NCBI GenBank assembly: GCA_039707655.1
Contig: CM077668.1
Span: forward strand, 68,837,086 to 68,901,085
Direction: 5' to 3'
Source of the DNA: Elymus sibiricus
Lineage: Eukaryota > Streptophyta > Magnoliopsida > Poales > Poaceae
Length of the DNA stretch: 64,000 nucleotides
This document shows positions 10,976 through 21,855 of the stretch, in pieces (position 1 is the stretch's first letter; every line of letters begins with the position of its first letter). The notes under the pieces were generated by a model that was not told the origin of the DNA, ran no database searches, and worked only from the letters and a program-made list of their open reading frames with translations. Both the position numbers and the translations under genes were made by a program.

Positions 10976-12378
10976 TGATAACCCATAAGTATAGGGGATC
11001 GCAACAGTTTTCGAGGGTAGAGTATTCAACCCAAATTTATTAATTCGACACAAGGGGAGCCAAAGAATATTTGAAAGTATTAGCAGTTGAGTTGTCAATT
11101 CAACCACACCTAGAGACTAAATATCTGCAGCAGAGTGATCAGTAGCAAAGTAGTATGATAGTTTGATAGTAGTAGCAATAGTAACAGTAACAGTAGCGAT
11201 AGTTTTGTAGCGGTTGTAACAGCAGTAGCAGCAATAGTAACTTCAGCAAGTGCAATATGGGAAAAACTCGTAGGCATTGGATCGGTGATTTTGTTGGATG
11301 ATATCTATCATGTAACAGTCATAACCTAGAGCGACAGAGAACTAGCTCCAATTCATCAATATAATGTAGGCATGTATTCCGTATATAGTCATACATGCTT
11401 ATGGAAAAGAACTTGCATGAAATCTTTTGTCCTACCCTCCCGTGGCAGCGTGGTCCAGAAGGAAACTAAGGGATATTAACGCCTTCTTTTAATAGAGAAC
11501 CGGAACAAAGCATTAACACATAGTGAATACATGAACTCCTCAAACTATGGCAATCACCGGAAAGAATCCCGATTATTGTCACCTCGGGGGATGCGGATCA
11601 TAACACATAGCAGGTGCATACAACTTGCAAGATCGGATCAAGAACAAAATATATTCATGAAAACATAAAGGGTTTAGATCTGAAATCATGGCACTCGGGC
11701 CCTAGTGACAAGCATTAAGCATAGCAAAGTCATAGCAACATCAATCTCAGAACCTAGTGGATACTAGGGATCAAGCCCTAACAAAACTAACTCAATTACA
11801 TGATAAATCTCATCAAACCCATCACCGTCCAGCAAGCCTACGAAGAGAACTACTCACTCCCGAGAGTGAGCATCATGAGATTGGTGATGAAGAAGGGTTG
11901 GTGATGACGACGGCGGAGGATCCCCCTCTCCGAAGCCCAGAACAGACTCCAGATCTGGCCTCCCGAAGAAGAACAGGAGGTGGCGGAGGCTCCGTATCGT
12001 GAAACGCGATGAAACTTCTTCTCTTTTTTTTCTAGGGGAAAGTGAATTTATAGGCTTGGAATTAGGGTCAACGGAGCCACAAGGGGCCCACAAGCCACCT
12101 GGGCGCGCCAGGAGGGCTGGCACGCCCAGGTGCCTAGTGGGCACTTGGTGGCCCCCTTGCGGTGGGTCCTGGCTCCAATAATTCTTATATATTGCATAAA
12201 AATTCCTCAAAAAGTTTCATCCAATTCCAAGAACTTTTATTTCTGCACAAAAACAACACTATGGTAGTTCCGCTGGAAAACAGCGCCAGTCCGGGTTAGT
12301 TCCATTCAAATCATGCAAATTAGAGTCCAAAACAAGAGCAAAAGTGCTTGGAAAAGTAGATATGACAGAGACGTATCA
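10976..12378 (-). repeat. 5' LTR of element C
   Basis: 1403 bp. The minus strand starts TGATACGTCTCTGTCATATC at 12378 and ends CTTATGGGTTATCA at 10976. A TATAAATT box lies on the minus strand at 12052-12045. An imperfect run of AGT/AGC/AAC triplets lies at 11150-11260. It is homologous to the LTR at 29029-30431. Confidence 0.9.
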
Positions 12379-13695
12379 GCAGCCCGCGTAGCTGCAAAGT
12401 TGGGTGTCTCGAGCACCTTTAATGATCCCGTCCTCCCCTATAAGTATTAGAATTTTGAGGTACTCCGGGAGCACAAGTATTTGAAACACTTCACACATGG
12501 ATATGAATATAACATAGTTTTTTAATAAAAACCATTATGTGTATGCTGTCTTGCCTACTCCTGCCCTCTTTGATTTCCAAAACAAGCAGTGGTATTCCAT
12601 AATGGAGAATGAGGTGCACGAGTATAAGGCAGCGGTTGAGGCTGCTCGTCTAGGAAAGGAGGTGGCCCAGAACGCCTCTTCGAGTTACCACTTCAATTAC
12701 TATCCAGGACAGTCGTGGTGATTACCAAGCTAGGCCAAAAGCCTAAGCTTGGGGGAGTACGTATTTCCCACCGACATTACATTCATGATTATCCATTTCA
12801 TTTCAGTTATCGGTGTTCATCCTTTTTCATTGTATCATCCATGATTAGTTTAAATTCTTTCTTTTCTGCTTTCTTCTTGTGTGTTTGAAAAACTTTGAGA
12901 AAATCCAAAAACATAGCTTAATTCTTTTCGGTTTTTTCTTTCTAGTTAAATCAATTGTAGTATTTAAAAACAAAAACCCAAAAAGATTTCTCGTTTCTTC
13001 TTTTGCTTGTTGGGAGCTTTCCCGTGTAAATAGTTTTTCTCGTTTTTGTTTTCCTTTCTTTAAATTGCTTTCTTTAAGAAAAACTAAAAACTCCAAAAAT
13101 ACTTTAGTGTGTTTCTCTGAATTTCTTTTCTTTTGTTGAGTTGTATCAAGGAGAATACCACGATGAAAATGTTGAGTGGCTCTCATATGCATTATTGTTA
13201 ATCTAACAAAGAGCCCATATTACCTTGTCTTCTCCTTTGAATAAAATGTTTGCAGATTCCAGCTTAGTCCACAGCATTCTTGCACTATTATATTTTATAT
13301 CATTCGGTCGTGCAAGTGAAAGGCAATAATGATGAAATTTGATGAGTTGACTATGGCAAGCAAAAGCGGGTATGAACTCAATTTGTTTTTGTTTCTGTAA
13401 ATATGTTTACCTCGGTATCCATGATTCAGCATATTATGAGTAAACGTGTTTATGATGTCAATTAGAGATTATAGTTGCTCATGCCATGCTTAAGTAGCTA
13501 GGAGTGGATAATGATTTATCTTGGGTGTCAACACGCATTAAAATGATTGTGATGTAGTATGATGATATGGTATCCTCCTCTGAATGTTTCAAGTAGCTTG
13601 ACTTGGCGCATGTTCACGCATGTAGTTGTTCAAAACCAATATAGCATCTACGATATTTATGTTCATGGTGCTCATATCCTACTCATGCTAGTAGT
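12379..13695 (+). other. Internal 3' region of element E, left part
   Basis: After a short coding-like stretch there is a pyrimidine-rich untranslated segment (about 12850-13140) and AT-rich sequence. AAGCTTGGGGGAGTACG at about 12748 is a PPT-like motif of the kind that recurs in this element group. The segment ends at the target site (GTAGT, 13691-13695) where element B starts. Confidence 0.6.
12539..12721 (+). CDS. C-terminal fragment of an element E ORF
   Basis: About 60 residues ending PGQSW, with a charged helical stretch (NEVHEYKAAVEAARLGKEV). It sits at the 3' end of E's coding part, just before the long untranslated region. The upstream part is broken by stops and by element C. It has no domain I can name; a retroelement ORF remnant is the best guess from position. 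Confidence 0.35.
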   Translation: MYAVLPTPALFDFQNKQWYSIMENEVHEYKAAVEAARLGKEVAQNASSSYHFNYYPGQSW

Positions 13696-15261
13696 TGATT
13701 ACGTCTCCAACGTATCTATTATTTTTGCTTGTTCCATGCTATGATATTATTATTCTTGGATGTTTTTATTATCATTTCATACATTTTTATATCATTTTTG
13801 GGGACTAACCTATTAACTTAGTGCCACGTGCCAGTTCCTGTTTTCTGCCCTGTTTTTGTTTTACAGAAAATCAATATCAGATAAGATCAAATCGTCCCAA
13901 AAATTTTGGAGATTTCTTTCTGGAGATAAGGATCACCGTGAACTTGGAAGCCAAGGAAGAAACCTTGGGAGGGCCCCACATGGCACCTGGGCACGCCCCA
14001 GGGGGGGCGCGCCCCAGTACCATGTGGGCCCCTCCCGGCTCCTTTTGCCCTACTTCCACCTCTATAAATTCAGAAGAATTCCAAAAACCCTAGGGGATCC
14101 CACGAAATACTTTTTCTGCCATCGCAAGCCTCTGTTCTCGTGAGATCCCATCTGGAGGCCTTCTCCGGTACTCCGTCGAAGGGGGAACTCATCACGGAGG
14201 GGCTCTACATCAACCTTGCCGCCTCTCCGATGATGCGTGAGTAGTTCACCGTAGACCTACGGGTCCGTAGATAGTAGCTAGATGGCTCTCTCTCTCTCTC
14301 TTTGTGTTTCTCAATACAATGGCCTCCATGATCTTCATGGAGATCCATCCGATGTAATGACTTTGTGCGGTGTGTTTGTTGGGATCCGATGAATTGTGAG
14401 TTTATGATCAGATATATCCTTGTTTATTTGAGTTCTTCTCTGATCTCTTTTATGCATGATTTAGTATAGCCTAGTATTTCTTCTTCGAAGTTTTGGTTTG
14501 GTTTGGCCAACTAGATTGGATCTTCTTGCAATGGGAAGGGGTGCTCGGTAATGGGTTCGATCTTGCGGTGCTCAGTCCTAGTGACAGAAGGGGAGTTGAC
14601 ACGCAAGTATTGTTGCCATTAAGGATAACAAGTTGGGACGAATTCTTATATGCTTTTATCTTGACTACATCATGTCATCGTTCCTAATGCATTACTTCGT
14701 TCTCTTGAACTTAATACACTAGATGCATGCTGGATAGCGGTCGATGTGTGAAGTAATAGTAGTAGATGCAGGCAGGAGTCGGTCTACTTGATTTGGATGT
14801 GATGCCTATATCATGATCATTGCCTTGGATAGCATCATAATTATTTGCTTTTCTATCAATTGCCCAACAGTAATTTGTTTACCCACCGTATGCTATTTTC
14901 TTGAGAGATGCCTCTAGTGAACTCTACGGCCCCCGGGTCTACTTTTATCATAAGATCTATCTTGTTTACTTATACAAAAATACTAAAAATACTTGCTGCA
15001 CTTTTTTATCTTTTATTTATTTATCAATCTATCATATACCATTTAATCTCGTTACTTGACAGCCGAGAGATTGACAACCTCTCGTTTGCGTTGGGTGCGA
15101 GGGTTTGCGTTTTGTGTGTAGGTGTTGTTTACGTGGTGTTGCTTGGTTCTCCTACTGGATTGATAACCTTGGTTTCTTAACTGAGGGAAATACTTACTGT
15201 ACTGTGCTGCATCATCCTCTCCTCTTCGGGGATAAAAATTCAACGCAGTCTACAAGTAGCA
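13696..15261 (+). repeat. 5' LTR of element B
   Basis: 1566 bp, starting TGATTACGTCTCC (one extra T relative to the 3' LTR) and ending CTACAAGTAGCA. TATAAA at 14063-14068. A CT dinucleotide run lies at about 14287-14301. Confidence 0.92.
14063..14068 (+). promoter_or_regulatory. LTR TATA box, element B 5' LTR
   Basis: CCTCTATAAATTCAG, the candidate polymerase II promoter that would drive the ORF at 15491. It is conserved in the 3' LTR (26663-26668) and in element A. Confidence 0.6.
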
Positions 15262-15272
15262 GGAAGAATTTC

Positions 15273-15290
15273 TGGCGTCATTGCCTGGGA
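15273..15290 (+). other. Primer-binding site, tRNA-Asp type (element B)
   Basis: TGGCGTCATTGCCTGGGA, 11 bases after the LTR. It has three mismatches to the tRNA-Asp complement. Confidence 0.65.
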
Positions 15291-15490
15291 GACATCATCA
15301 ACATTACCAAGCACCTACACTCTCAACTCTTACCTTTGCATTTACTTTATTTGCCATTTGCCTCTCATTTTTATCTCCCCCACTTCTAAAAAATTTACAA
15401 AAATATTTGCCTTTTCTTTTGCCACTTTTATTTGCCTCTTTTCCTTCGCTGTGTTTTTGTTTTCCCTTTGCTTGCTTGTTTTGTTCGACC

Positions 15491-16645
15491 ATGATGTCTC
15501 GAGAAAATATTCAAGATACCTACTATCATAGGATTTTGAATGAGATCGAGAAAAGTACCAAAGATTACATGACTGCACAGTTTGAGCACAACAAGTTCTT
15601 CACCGAAGAACTTAAGGCTCATTCTATTATTCTTGATGCTATTTCAAAACAACTTGATGATGTTAGTGGGGAGATTTCTCATCTCCAAGCACAATTTGCT
15701 CTTACTGAAAATTTGCTAGAAAAAATTTCTGATGCCCAATCTACTCTAGTAAATCGAATGGCTGCTAAGCCTGAATCCTTGGAACCAATCAGTGAGGATG
15801 AGGATCTTAAGATGATTGGTGTGTCTTCTATTGATTCTTTGTTTAGTAAAGTTAATCTTGTTGAAAAGGAGACTGAAGAAGAGTCAACTTTAGATAGAAG
15901 GCGTCTCCATGATTCGGAGGGTGAAAATCTTGATGCAAAAATTGTTGAAAGTGGGTTTGAAGAGGTCAAAACTTTAGCTAGTAATGCACCCACTATCTTG
16001 GATTGCCATGACTTTAATTATTATAGTTGTTCTTTGGTTGAGTGTATTTCTTTATTGCAATCTTTGTTGAACTCACCAAATGCTTATGTACAAAATAAGG
16101 CTTTTACTAAACATATTGTGGAAGCCTTAATGAAAGCTTTGGAAGAAAAACTTGAGTTAGAAATTTCTATTCCTAGAAAGTTGTATGATGAGTGGGAACC
16201 TACTATCAAGGTTAAGATTAAAAAATTTGAAGGCAATGCTTTGTGTGATTTGGGTGCAGGTGTTTCTACAATTCCAAAGTCTCTTTGTGATGTTCTCGGT
16301 TTTACCAATTTGGATGAGTGTTCTCTTAATTTGCATTTGGCGGATTCTACTATCAAAAAGCCATTGGGGAGGATCAATGATGTTCTTATTGTTGCAAATA
16401 GGAACTATGTACCCGTGGAGTTTATTGTCCTTGATATTGATTGTAATCCGTCTTGCCCTTTGATTCTTGGTAGACCGTTTTTGCGCACTATTGGTGCGGT
16501 GATTGATATGAAAGAGGGAAATATAAAGTTTCAGTTTCCTTTAAAGAAAGGCATGGAACACTTCCCGAGGACCAAAATAAAACCGCCCTATGAATCCATT
16601 ATGAGGGCTACCTATGGAGCAAAATCCAAGGATGACAATACTTGA
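15491..16645 (+). CDS. Coiled-coil/retropepsin-like protein of element B
   Basis: 384 residues from the ATG at 15491; the open frame extends further upstream but without a matching start. Residues 1 to about 105 are a charged helical region (EIEKSTKDYMTAQFEHNKFF, then leucine-rich heptad-like SKQLDDVSGEISHLQAQF), a probable coiled coil. From KMIGVSSIDSLF on it matches the element A protein closely, ending in a retropepsin-like domain with CDLGAGVSTIP and ILGRPFL. In A the front half is a gag domain; here it is absent. No reverse transcriptase follows. The frame is intact, unlike the A copy, so the ORF was either young or selected. Protease activity is inferred from motif only. Confidence 0.8.
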   Translation: MMSRENIQDTYYHRILNEIEKSTKDYMTAQFEHNKFFTEELKAHSIILDAISKQLDDVSGEISHLQAQFALTENLLEKISDAQSTLVNRMAAKPESLEPISEDEDLKMIGVSSIDSLFSKVNLVEKETEEESTLDRRRLHDSEGENLDAKIVESGFEEVKTLASNAPTILDCHDFNYYSCSLVECISLLQSLLNSPNAYVQNKAFTKHIVEALMKALEEKLELEISIPRKLYDEWEPTIKVKIKKFEGNALCDLGAGVSTIPKSLCDVLGFTNLDECSLNLHLADSTIKKPLGRINDVLIVANRNYVPVEFIVLDIDCNPSCPLILGRPFLRTIGAVIDMKEGNIKFQFPLKKGMEHFPRTKIKPPYESIMRATYGAKSKDDNT

Positions 16646-17278
16646 GGTGTTGCTTTATGCCTAGCTAGGGGCGTAAAACGATAGCGCTTGTTGGGAGGCA
16701 ACCCAACGAATAAAATAAATTTTTATTTTTCACTTTTTGGTTATGTTCTTTTGATTTCCTTTATTTGCCTCTGTTTTGAGTTAGTTTTTATATTTTAATT
16801 AGTGTTTGTGCCAAGTAAGACCTTTGGGATGATGTGGATGCTTGTGAATGCAATTCTGTGAAAAACAGAAACTTTGACGCCCAGTCCAGAATTTTTATAA
16901 ATTCGTCAGAGCATCGAATGAGTCTAAATTTTTTACAGGTGATTGATATACAAATTTTCCACGTTGTCCTAATTTTTCAGAATTTAGATTGCTACAGACT
17001 GTTCTATTTTTGACAGATTCTGTTTTCTATGCATTGTTTGCTTGTTTTGATGAAACTATGGATTGTATCGGGGGGTGCAAGCCATGGGAAAGTGAGAACA
17101 TGGTACCTATAATGCAAAATAAAATTTGAATGGGTTTTGAACAGTACTTATAGTGGTAATTTGCTTGGTTATACTAACGGATCTCACGAAGATTTTGTTG
17201 AGTTTTGTGTGATTGAAGTTTTCAAGTTTTGGGTGTGACGACGATGGATGAAGGAATGAAGAGTTGCAAGAGCCTAAG

Positions 17279-17361
17279 CTTGGGGATGCCCAAGGCACCC
17301 CAAGGTAATATCCAAGGAGACTCAAGCGTCTAAGCTTGGGGATGCCCCGGAAGGCATCCCC
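17279..17361 (+). other. Twin hairpins with PPT-like cores (element B)
   Basis: First hairpin: CTTGGGGATGCC (17279-17290), loop CAA, GGCACCCCAAG (11 pairs, one bulged A). Second: GGGGATGCC (17338-17346), loop CCGGAA, GGCATCCCC (9 perfect pairs). Both carry the AAGCTTGGGGATGC word of the polypurine tract. Equivalent pairs occur in D. Confidence 0.75.
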
Positions 17362-17540
17362 TCTTTCTTCTAACGACTATCGGTAACACACTTGAAGCTA
17401 TATTTTTATTCGTCACATGATATGTGTTTTGCTTGGAGCGTCTTGTATGATATGAGTCTTTGCTTTTTAGTTTGTCACAATCATCACCTCTGAACACATT
17501 TGCTTGATATAGCTTCACGTCATCATAATTTGTTAGAATT

Positions 17541-17729
17541 GCTCTTTGTGCTTCACTTAAATTTGTTGAGCTAGGTGGTTGCTCTTTGTGCTTCACTTAT
17601 ATCTTTTTGAGCACGGTGGTGCGTTTGTTTTGAAGAAACTTGTTCTCTTGCTTCACTTATATCTTTTTGAGAATGCTATATGTTTTGTAGAAATGTTGCT
17701 CTCATGCTTCACTTATATCTTTTTGAGAG
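17541..17729 (+). repeat. Array of four conserved-loop hairpins (element B)
   Basis: Copies at 17541-17571 (GCTC/GAGC), 17580-17613 (TGCTC/GAGCA), 17643-17673 (TTCTC/GAGAA) and 17699-17729 (CTCTCA/TGAGAG). Each encloses TTCACTTATATCTTTTT or a close variant. This is the sense-strand equivalent of the element A array. Confidence 0.8.
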
Positions 17730-18578
17730 TTTGGAAATAGTTATGGTAAATTGCACAAGTATGAGCTTGGTCCCCATGTGATGAATATTCAAGTAGAATA
17801 ATGAAAACTAGCATAAAAAATTTATGGGACATGAAAAACTTGATTCTTTGCAATAGTTTTGAGATATGTAGATGATGATATGTGAGTTATGTTCATGAGT
17901 AATTATGCTCTAGTATGAATAGTGATGTTAAGGTTTATGATTCCCTATGCAAGCACGAAAGTTAATAGTTATGCAAGGAAGTCACATCCTACTTGTGGTG
18001 CATTATTCGGTGTTGGTTATGTTTTATGTATGCATGTGCATCATTATGGTTTCTTAGTTGGTCGCTTCTCACCCTTTATGCTAGCCTCCATTTGTACTAA
18101 GTGGGAATACTACTTGTGTATCCTTTACCTTAAACTTGTTTTGCCAATTGTGTCCACCATATCTACCTATATACGGTATTTCAACGTCGTCCTAAGTAAA
18201 TTTGCATGTGCCATCTCTAAAAAAAATCAAAAATAATTTCTCTTTTGTGTGCCTGTATCGCTCATGAAGCGGTGAGGGGTGGCCAATGATTTTCATGTTG
18301 GATATGCCATTCTCACGATGAGTGTTTATTCACTTGTCATTGCACGAGAGTGTGGAGGTAAAAGGGATGCCCAGTCCCAAAAATAATTGAATTTCCTTGG
18401 AATGTGTTTGTATGGAGGGCACCCATGAATACGGTTAGCCATGGATTGTGATAAGGAAAGGTGGCAAACAAACTCCTTCGGATGTGAATGGAAAAAAGGG
18501 ACATAAGTCTCAAAACCATGGAACGATGATGGGGAGCAAAAAAATTATTTTCTTTTTGGGAACCGCCTATGATGTATC

Positions 18579-20218
18579 TGATACATCTCCAACGTATCTA
18601 TAATTTATGAAGTATTCATGCCATGTTTATCGCAATTCTATATGGTTTTGGTATGATTTGATTAGAACTAACCCGGACTGACGTTGTTTTCGGCAGAACT
18701 ACCGTGGTGTTGTTTTTTGTGTAGAAATAAAAGTTCTCCAAATGCAACGAAACTTTTTGACGATTTTTATAGAAGGAAAGAGACCCCCGAAGCTTCATGG
18801 AAGGAGCAGAAGAGTCAGGAGGTGGCCACACACCACCGGGGCGCCCCCCCTGGGGCACGCCCCGGTGCCATGTGGGCCCCTCGTGGCCCCCCTTCGCGTG
18901 ATTCCAACGCCAAAAAAATCCTATATATACAGAAACCCCCGAAAGTTAACCCAGAACTTGGACTCCGCCGCAGCACGCCTCTGTTTCCTCCAAAAACCAA
19001 TCTGGAGCCCGTTCTGGCACCCTGCCGGAGGGGGAAATCATCACCGGAGGCCATCTTCATCATCCCGGTGGCCACCATGATGAGGAGGGAGTAGTCCACC
19101 CTCGAGGCTAGGGGTATGTACTAGTAGCTATGTGTTTGATCTCTCTCTCTTGTGATCTTGAGATGTCACAATCTTGATGTATCATGGGCTTTGTTAATAT
19201 AGATGGATCATATGATGTTTCTCCCCTCTCCATCCTTGTTGTGATGAATTGAATCTTTTCCCTTTGAAGTTTTGTTATTGTCGGATTGAATATTCAGATT
19301 TGGGAACACATGATGTATGTCTTGCATAATGAATACTCTAGGTGACAATGGGGTATCATATTGATTCACTTGATGTATGTTATGGCACTCAACTTGCGGA
19401 TTCCCGAGGTGACATTGGGGTAATCTATGCATAGGGGTTGATGCACGTTTCATTATCTTTTCTCCGATAGAAACTTTGGGGTCTCCTTGTAGTTCTTTGT
19501 GTGGATTGAATATTATGATCATGAAGTTGTTTGATGCATGTCGTAGAATCAACTCACGGATACTTGTGGTGACATTGGAGTATCTAGGTGACATTAGAGT
19601 TGGTTGATGTGTGTCATATGGTGCTATTTTAGTACGAACTCTAGGGCTGTTTGTGACACTTATAGGAATAGCCCAATAGATCGATCAAAAAGAATAGCTT
19701 TGAGGTGGTTTCATACCCTACAAACAATTTCTATCTTATGTTCTCCGCTAATAGGAACTCGGGAGTGATTCTTTATTGCACTTTGAGGGATAATCATATG
19801 ATCCAACTATGTTAGCATTGTTGAGAGATTGCACTAGTGAAAGTATGTATCCTAGGCCTCATTTTCTATCATTGCAATACTGTTTGTGCTCCATTTTACT
19901 ATTTACTACCTTGCTGTTTTTTATTGTTCGCACTACAAAAACTCATATCTACTATCCATACTACACTTTTATAATTATCTCTTCGCCGAACTAGTGCACC
20001 TATACAATTTACCATTGTATTGGGTGTGTTGGGGACACAAGAGACTCTTTGTTATTTGGTTGCAGGGTTGCTTGAGAGAGACTATCTTCATCCTACGCCT
20101 CCCATGGATTGATAAACCTTAGGTCATCCACTTGAGGGAAAATTGCTACTGTCCTACAAAACTCTGCGCTTGGAGGCCCAACACGTGTCTACAAGAACAA
20201 GTTGTGTAGTAGACATCA
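18579..20218 (+). repeat. 5' LTR of element D
   Basis: 1640 bp, TGATACATCTCCAACGTATC to GTAGTAGACATCA. A TATATATA box lies at 18922-18929. It contains several copies of a GGTGACAnTGGGGTA-like word (19340-19590). Confidence 0.92.
18922..18929 (+). promoter_or_regulatory. LTR TATA box, element D 5' LTR
   Basis: AATCCTATATATACAG, about 1.3 kb before the LTR end. It is repeated at 24486-24493 in the 3' LTR. Probable transcription start region of the element. Confidence 0.6.
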
Positions 20219-20228
20219 AGCTCTTTTC

Positions 20229-20246
20229 TGGCGCCGTTGCCGAGGA
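20229..20246 (+). other. Primer-binding site, tRNA-Asp type (element D)
   Basis: TGGCGCCGTTGCCGAGGA, ten bases after the LTR. It has a single mismatch to the complement of the tRNA-Asp 3' end, the best preserved of the set. Confidence 0.8.
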
Positions 20247-20344
20247 GGTGAGTGCATGAAGGTATATCTTTAGATATTACAATTGAATCTTTTAGTTTCT
20301 TGTTTTATCACTAGTTTGGTTTTATAAAAGAAAACTACAAAAAA

Positions 20345-21121
20345 ATGGAATTGAGGTTGCCTCATATTATGCATCTTTATAATGTCTTTCTTGAAAATGA
20401 TGGAGCGGAAAATTGTGCTCATTTGATAGAAGAAGAATTCTATAAAATGTTTAATTTGAATGTTGAGCATGATTGCAATGTTGTTAGTATGAATTCTATG
20501 AATATCCATGATGCTAATGATATGCAAAGCCACAAGCTTGGGGATGCTATGTTTGATGAAGATGATATTTTTAGTCCCCCAAGTTTTGATGAGCAAATTT
20601 ATTATGATGAAAGCATGCCTCCTATTTATGATGATTATTGTGATAACATGTATGCTATAAAGAATAATGATAACTATGAAACTTGTCATCATGTTTTTTA
20701 TTTTCAATTGGATTATGTCAATCAAGTTTCTCATGATAGTTATTTTGTTGAGTTTGCTCCCACTATTATGGATGAGAATAAATTTTCTTGTGTGGAGAGT
20801 AATAGATTTTCTATGCTTGTGGATCATGAAAAGAATTCTTTGTGTGATAGCTATATTGTTGAATTCATTCATGATGCTACTGAAAATTATTATGAGAGAG
20901 GAGCATATTCTTTTACATATTGCAATAATATCAAGTTTCCTCTCTATGTGTCGAAAGTTTTGAAGTCATGCTTGTTTTGCCTTTCTATGCTAGCTGATTC
21001 TTGTTCCCATAAGTTGTTTGCTCACAAAATCCCTATGCATAGGAAGTGGGTTAGGCTTAAATGTGCTAGTCATATGCTTCATGATGCTCTCTTTGTGTTT
21101 CAATTTTTATCTTTCATGTGA
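20345..21121 (+). CDS. Acidic ORF of element D, function unknown
   Basis: 258 residues, intact, starting about 100 bases after the primer site with MELRLPHIMHLYNVFL. It is strongly acidic and rich in Asp, Asn, Tyr and Met (for example FDEDDIFSPPSFDEQIYYDE). A Cys/His-containing C-terminal part has KSCLFCLSMLADSCSHKLFAHK and a hydrophobic end. I see no gag capsid region, zinc knuckle, DTG/DLG protease motif or polymerase motif. It is the only sizeable frame in the element and occupies the gag position. An open frame in an element with diverged LTRs hints at past constraint. A virion or transport role would be guesswork. Confidence 0.7.
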   Translation: MELRLPHIMHLYNVFLENDGAENCAHLIEEEFYKMFNLNVEHDCNVVSMNSMNIHDANDMQSHKLGDAMFDEDDIFSPPSFDEQIYYDESMPPIYDDYCDNMYAIKNNDNYETCHHVFYFQLDYVNQVSHDSYFVEFAPTIMDENKFSCVESNRFSMLVDHEKNSLCDSYIVEFIHDATENYYERGAYSFTYCNNIKFPLYVSKVLKSCLFCLSMLADSCSHKLFAHKIPMHRKWVRLKCASHMLHDALFVFQFLSFM

Positions 21122-21771
21122 GCATCATTGAAATCATCATGCCTAGTTTGAAAGGCATTAAAGAAAAGTGCTTGTTGGGAGACAACCCAACACTTATACC
21201 TACTGTTTTTATTTATGCACATGATTAATCTACTGTAGTAATCATGTTTTATATGTTTTATTTCAATAAAGTGCCAAGTAATGCCTTTGGGATAGTGTGG
21301 TTGATAGTTGACTTGATTCTGTGCAAAAACAGAAACTTTTGTGCCCAGTGCAGACTTTTTATAAAATCGTCAGAGCGTCAAAAGCTTCTCAATTTTTTAC
21401 ACATGATTGATATACAAATTTTTCACGTTGTCCTAATTGTTCATAATTTTTGGAGTTGCATAAGTATGGTGGTTGTTCAGATCATTACACACTGTTCTAT
21501 TTTTGATAGAATCTGCCTTGTTTGCATAGTTTGCTTGTTTTATCATTTCCATAGCTTATATTAAGTGATATAAATTGTGGAAATGATAGATTACAGTAGG
21601 ATTTATGTGAGAACAATTTTGGATCTTATCTTGACAGTACCTAAGTGAATGATTTGCTCTTTATCATACTAACCCATCTCACGAAGTTCCGTTAAGTTTT
21701 GTGTGATTGAAGTTTTCAAGTTTTGGGTGAGATATCGATATGAGGAGAATAAGGAGTGGCAAGACCCTAAG

Positions 21772-21855
21772 CTTGGGGATGCCCAAGGCACCCCAAGGTA
21801 ATATTAAAGGAAGATCCAAGCAACTAAGCTTGGGGATGCCCCGGAAGGCATCCCC
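21772..21855 (+). other. Twin hairpins, element D copy 1
   Basis: CTTGGGGATGCC/GGCACCCCAAG with loop CAA (21772-21797), then GGGGATGCC/GGCATCCCC with loop CCGGAA (21832-21855). Same arrangement as in element B. Confidence 0.75.

Larger units (their letters stand above)
6569..12378 (-). mobile_element. Element C: degenerate Athila-type gypsy element, 5' part
   Basis: The 5' LTR (10976-12378), tRNA-Asp-type primer site and broken gag gene are visible. The internal region is split by two solo LTRs and by element A, and its 3' part must lie left of the window. C itself sits in element E: E sequence resumes at 12379. C's target duplication would be GCAGC (12379-12383) if the far end were available. 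Its LTR is the same length (1403 bp) and type as E's 3' LTR but in the opposite orientation. Confidence 0.8.
16646..18578 (+). other. Long 3' untranslated region of element B, part 1
   Basis: Non-coding. It contains a block shared with A and D (16800-17000, with AACAGAAACTTTGACGCCCAG and a poly-T stretch), the twin hairpins at 17279-17361, and the conserved-loop hairpins at 17541-17729. A segment at 18000-18200 (tagttggtcgcttct... and cttgtgtatcc...) is shared by A, D and E. It ends at the D target site GTATC. The remainder is at 25790-26296. Confidence 0.7.

Noticed and set aside
11150..11260. Triplet microsatellite as a separate locus
   Set aside because: It is part of the C/E LTR, present at the same place in both copies.
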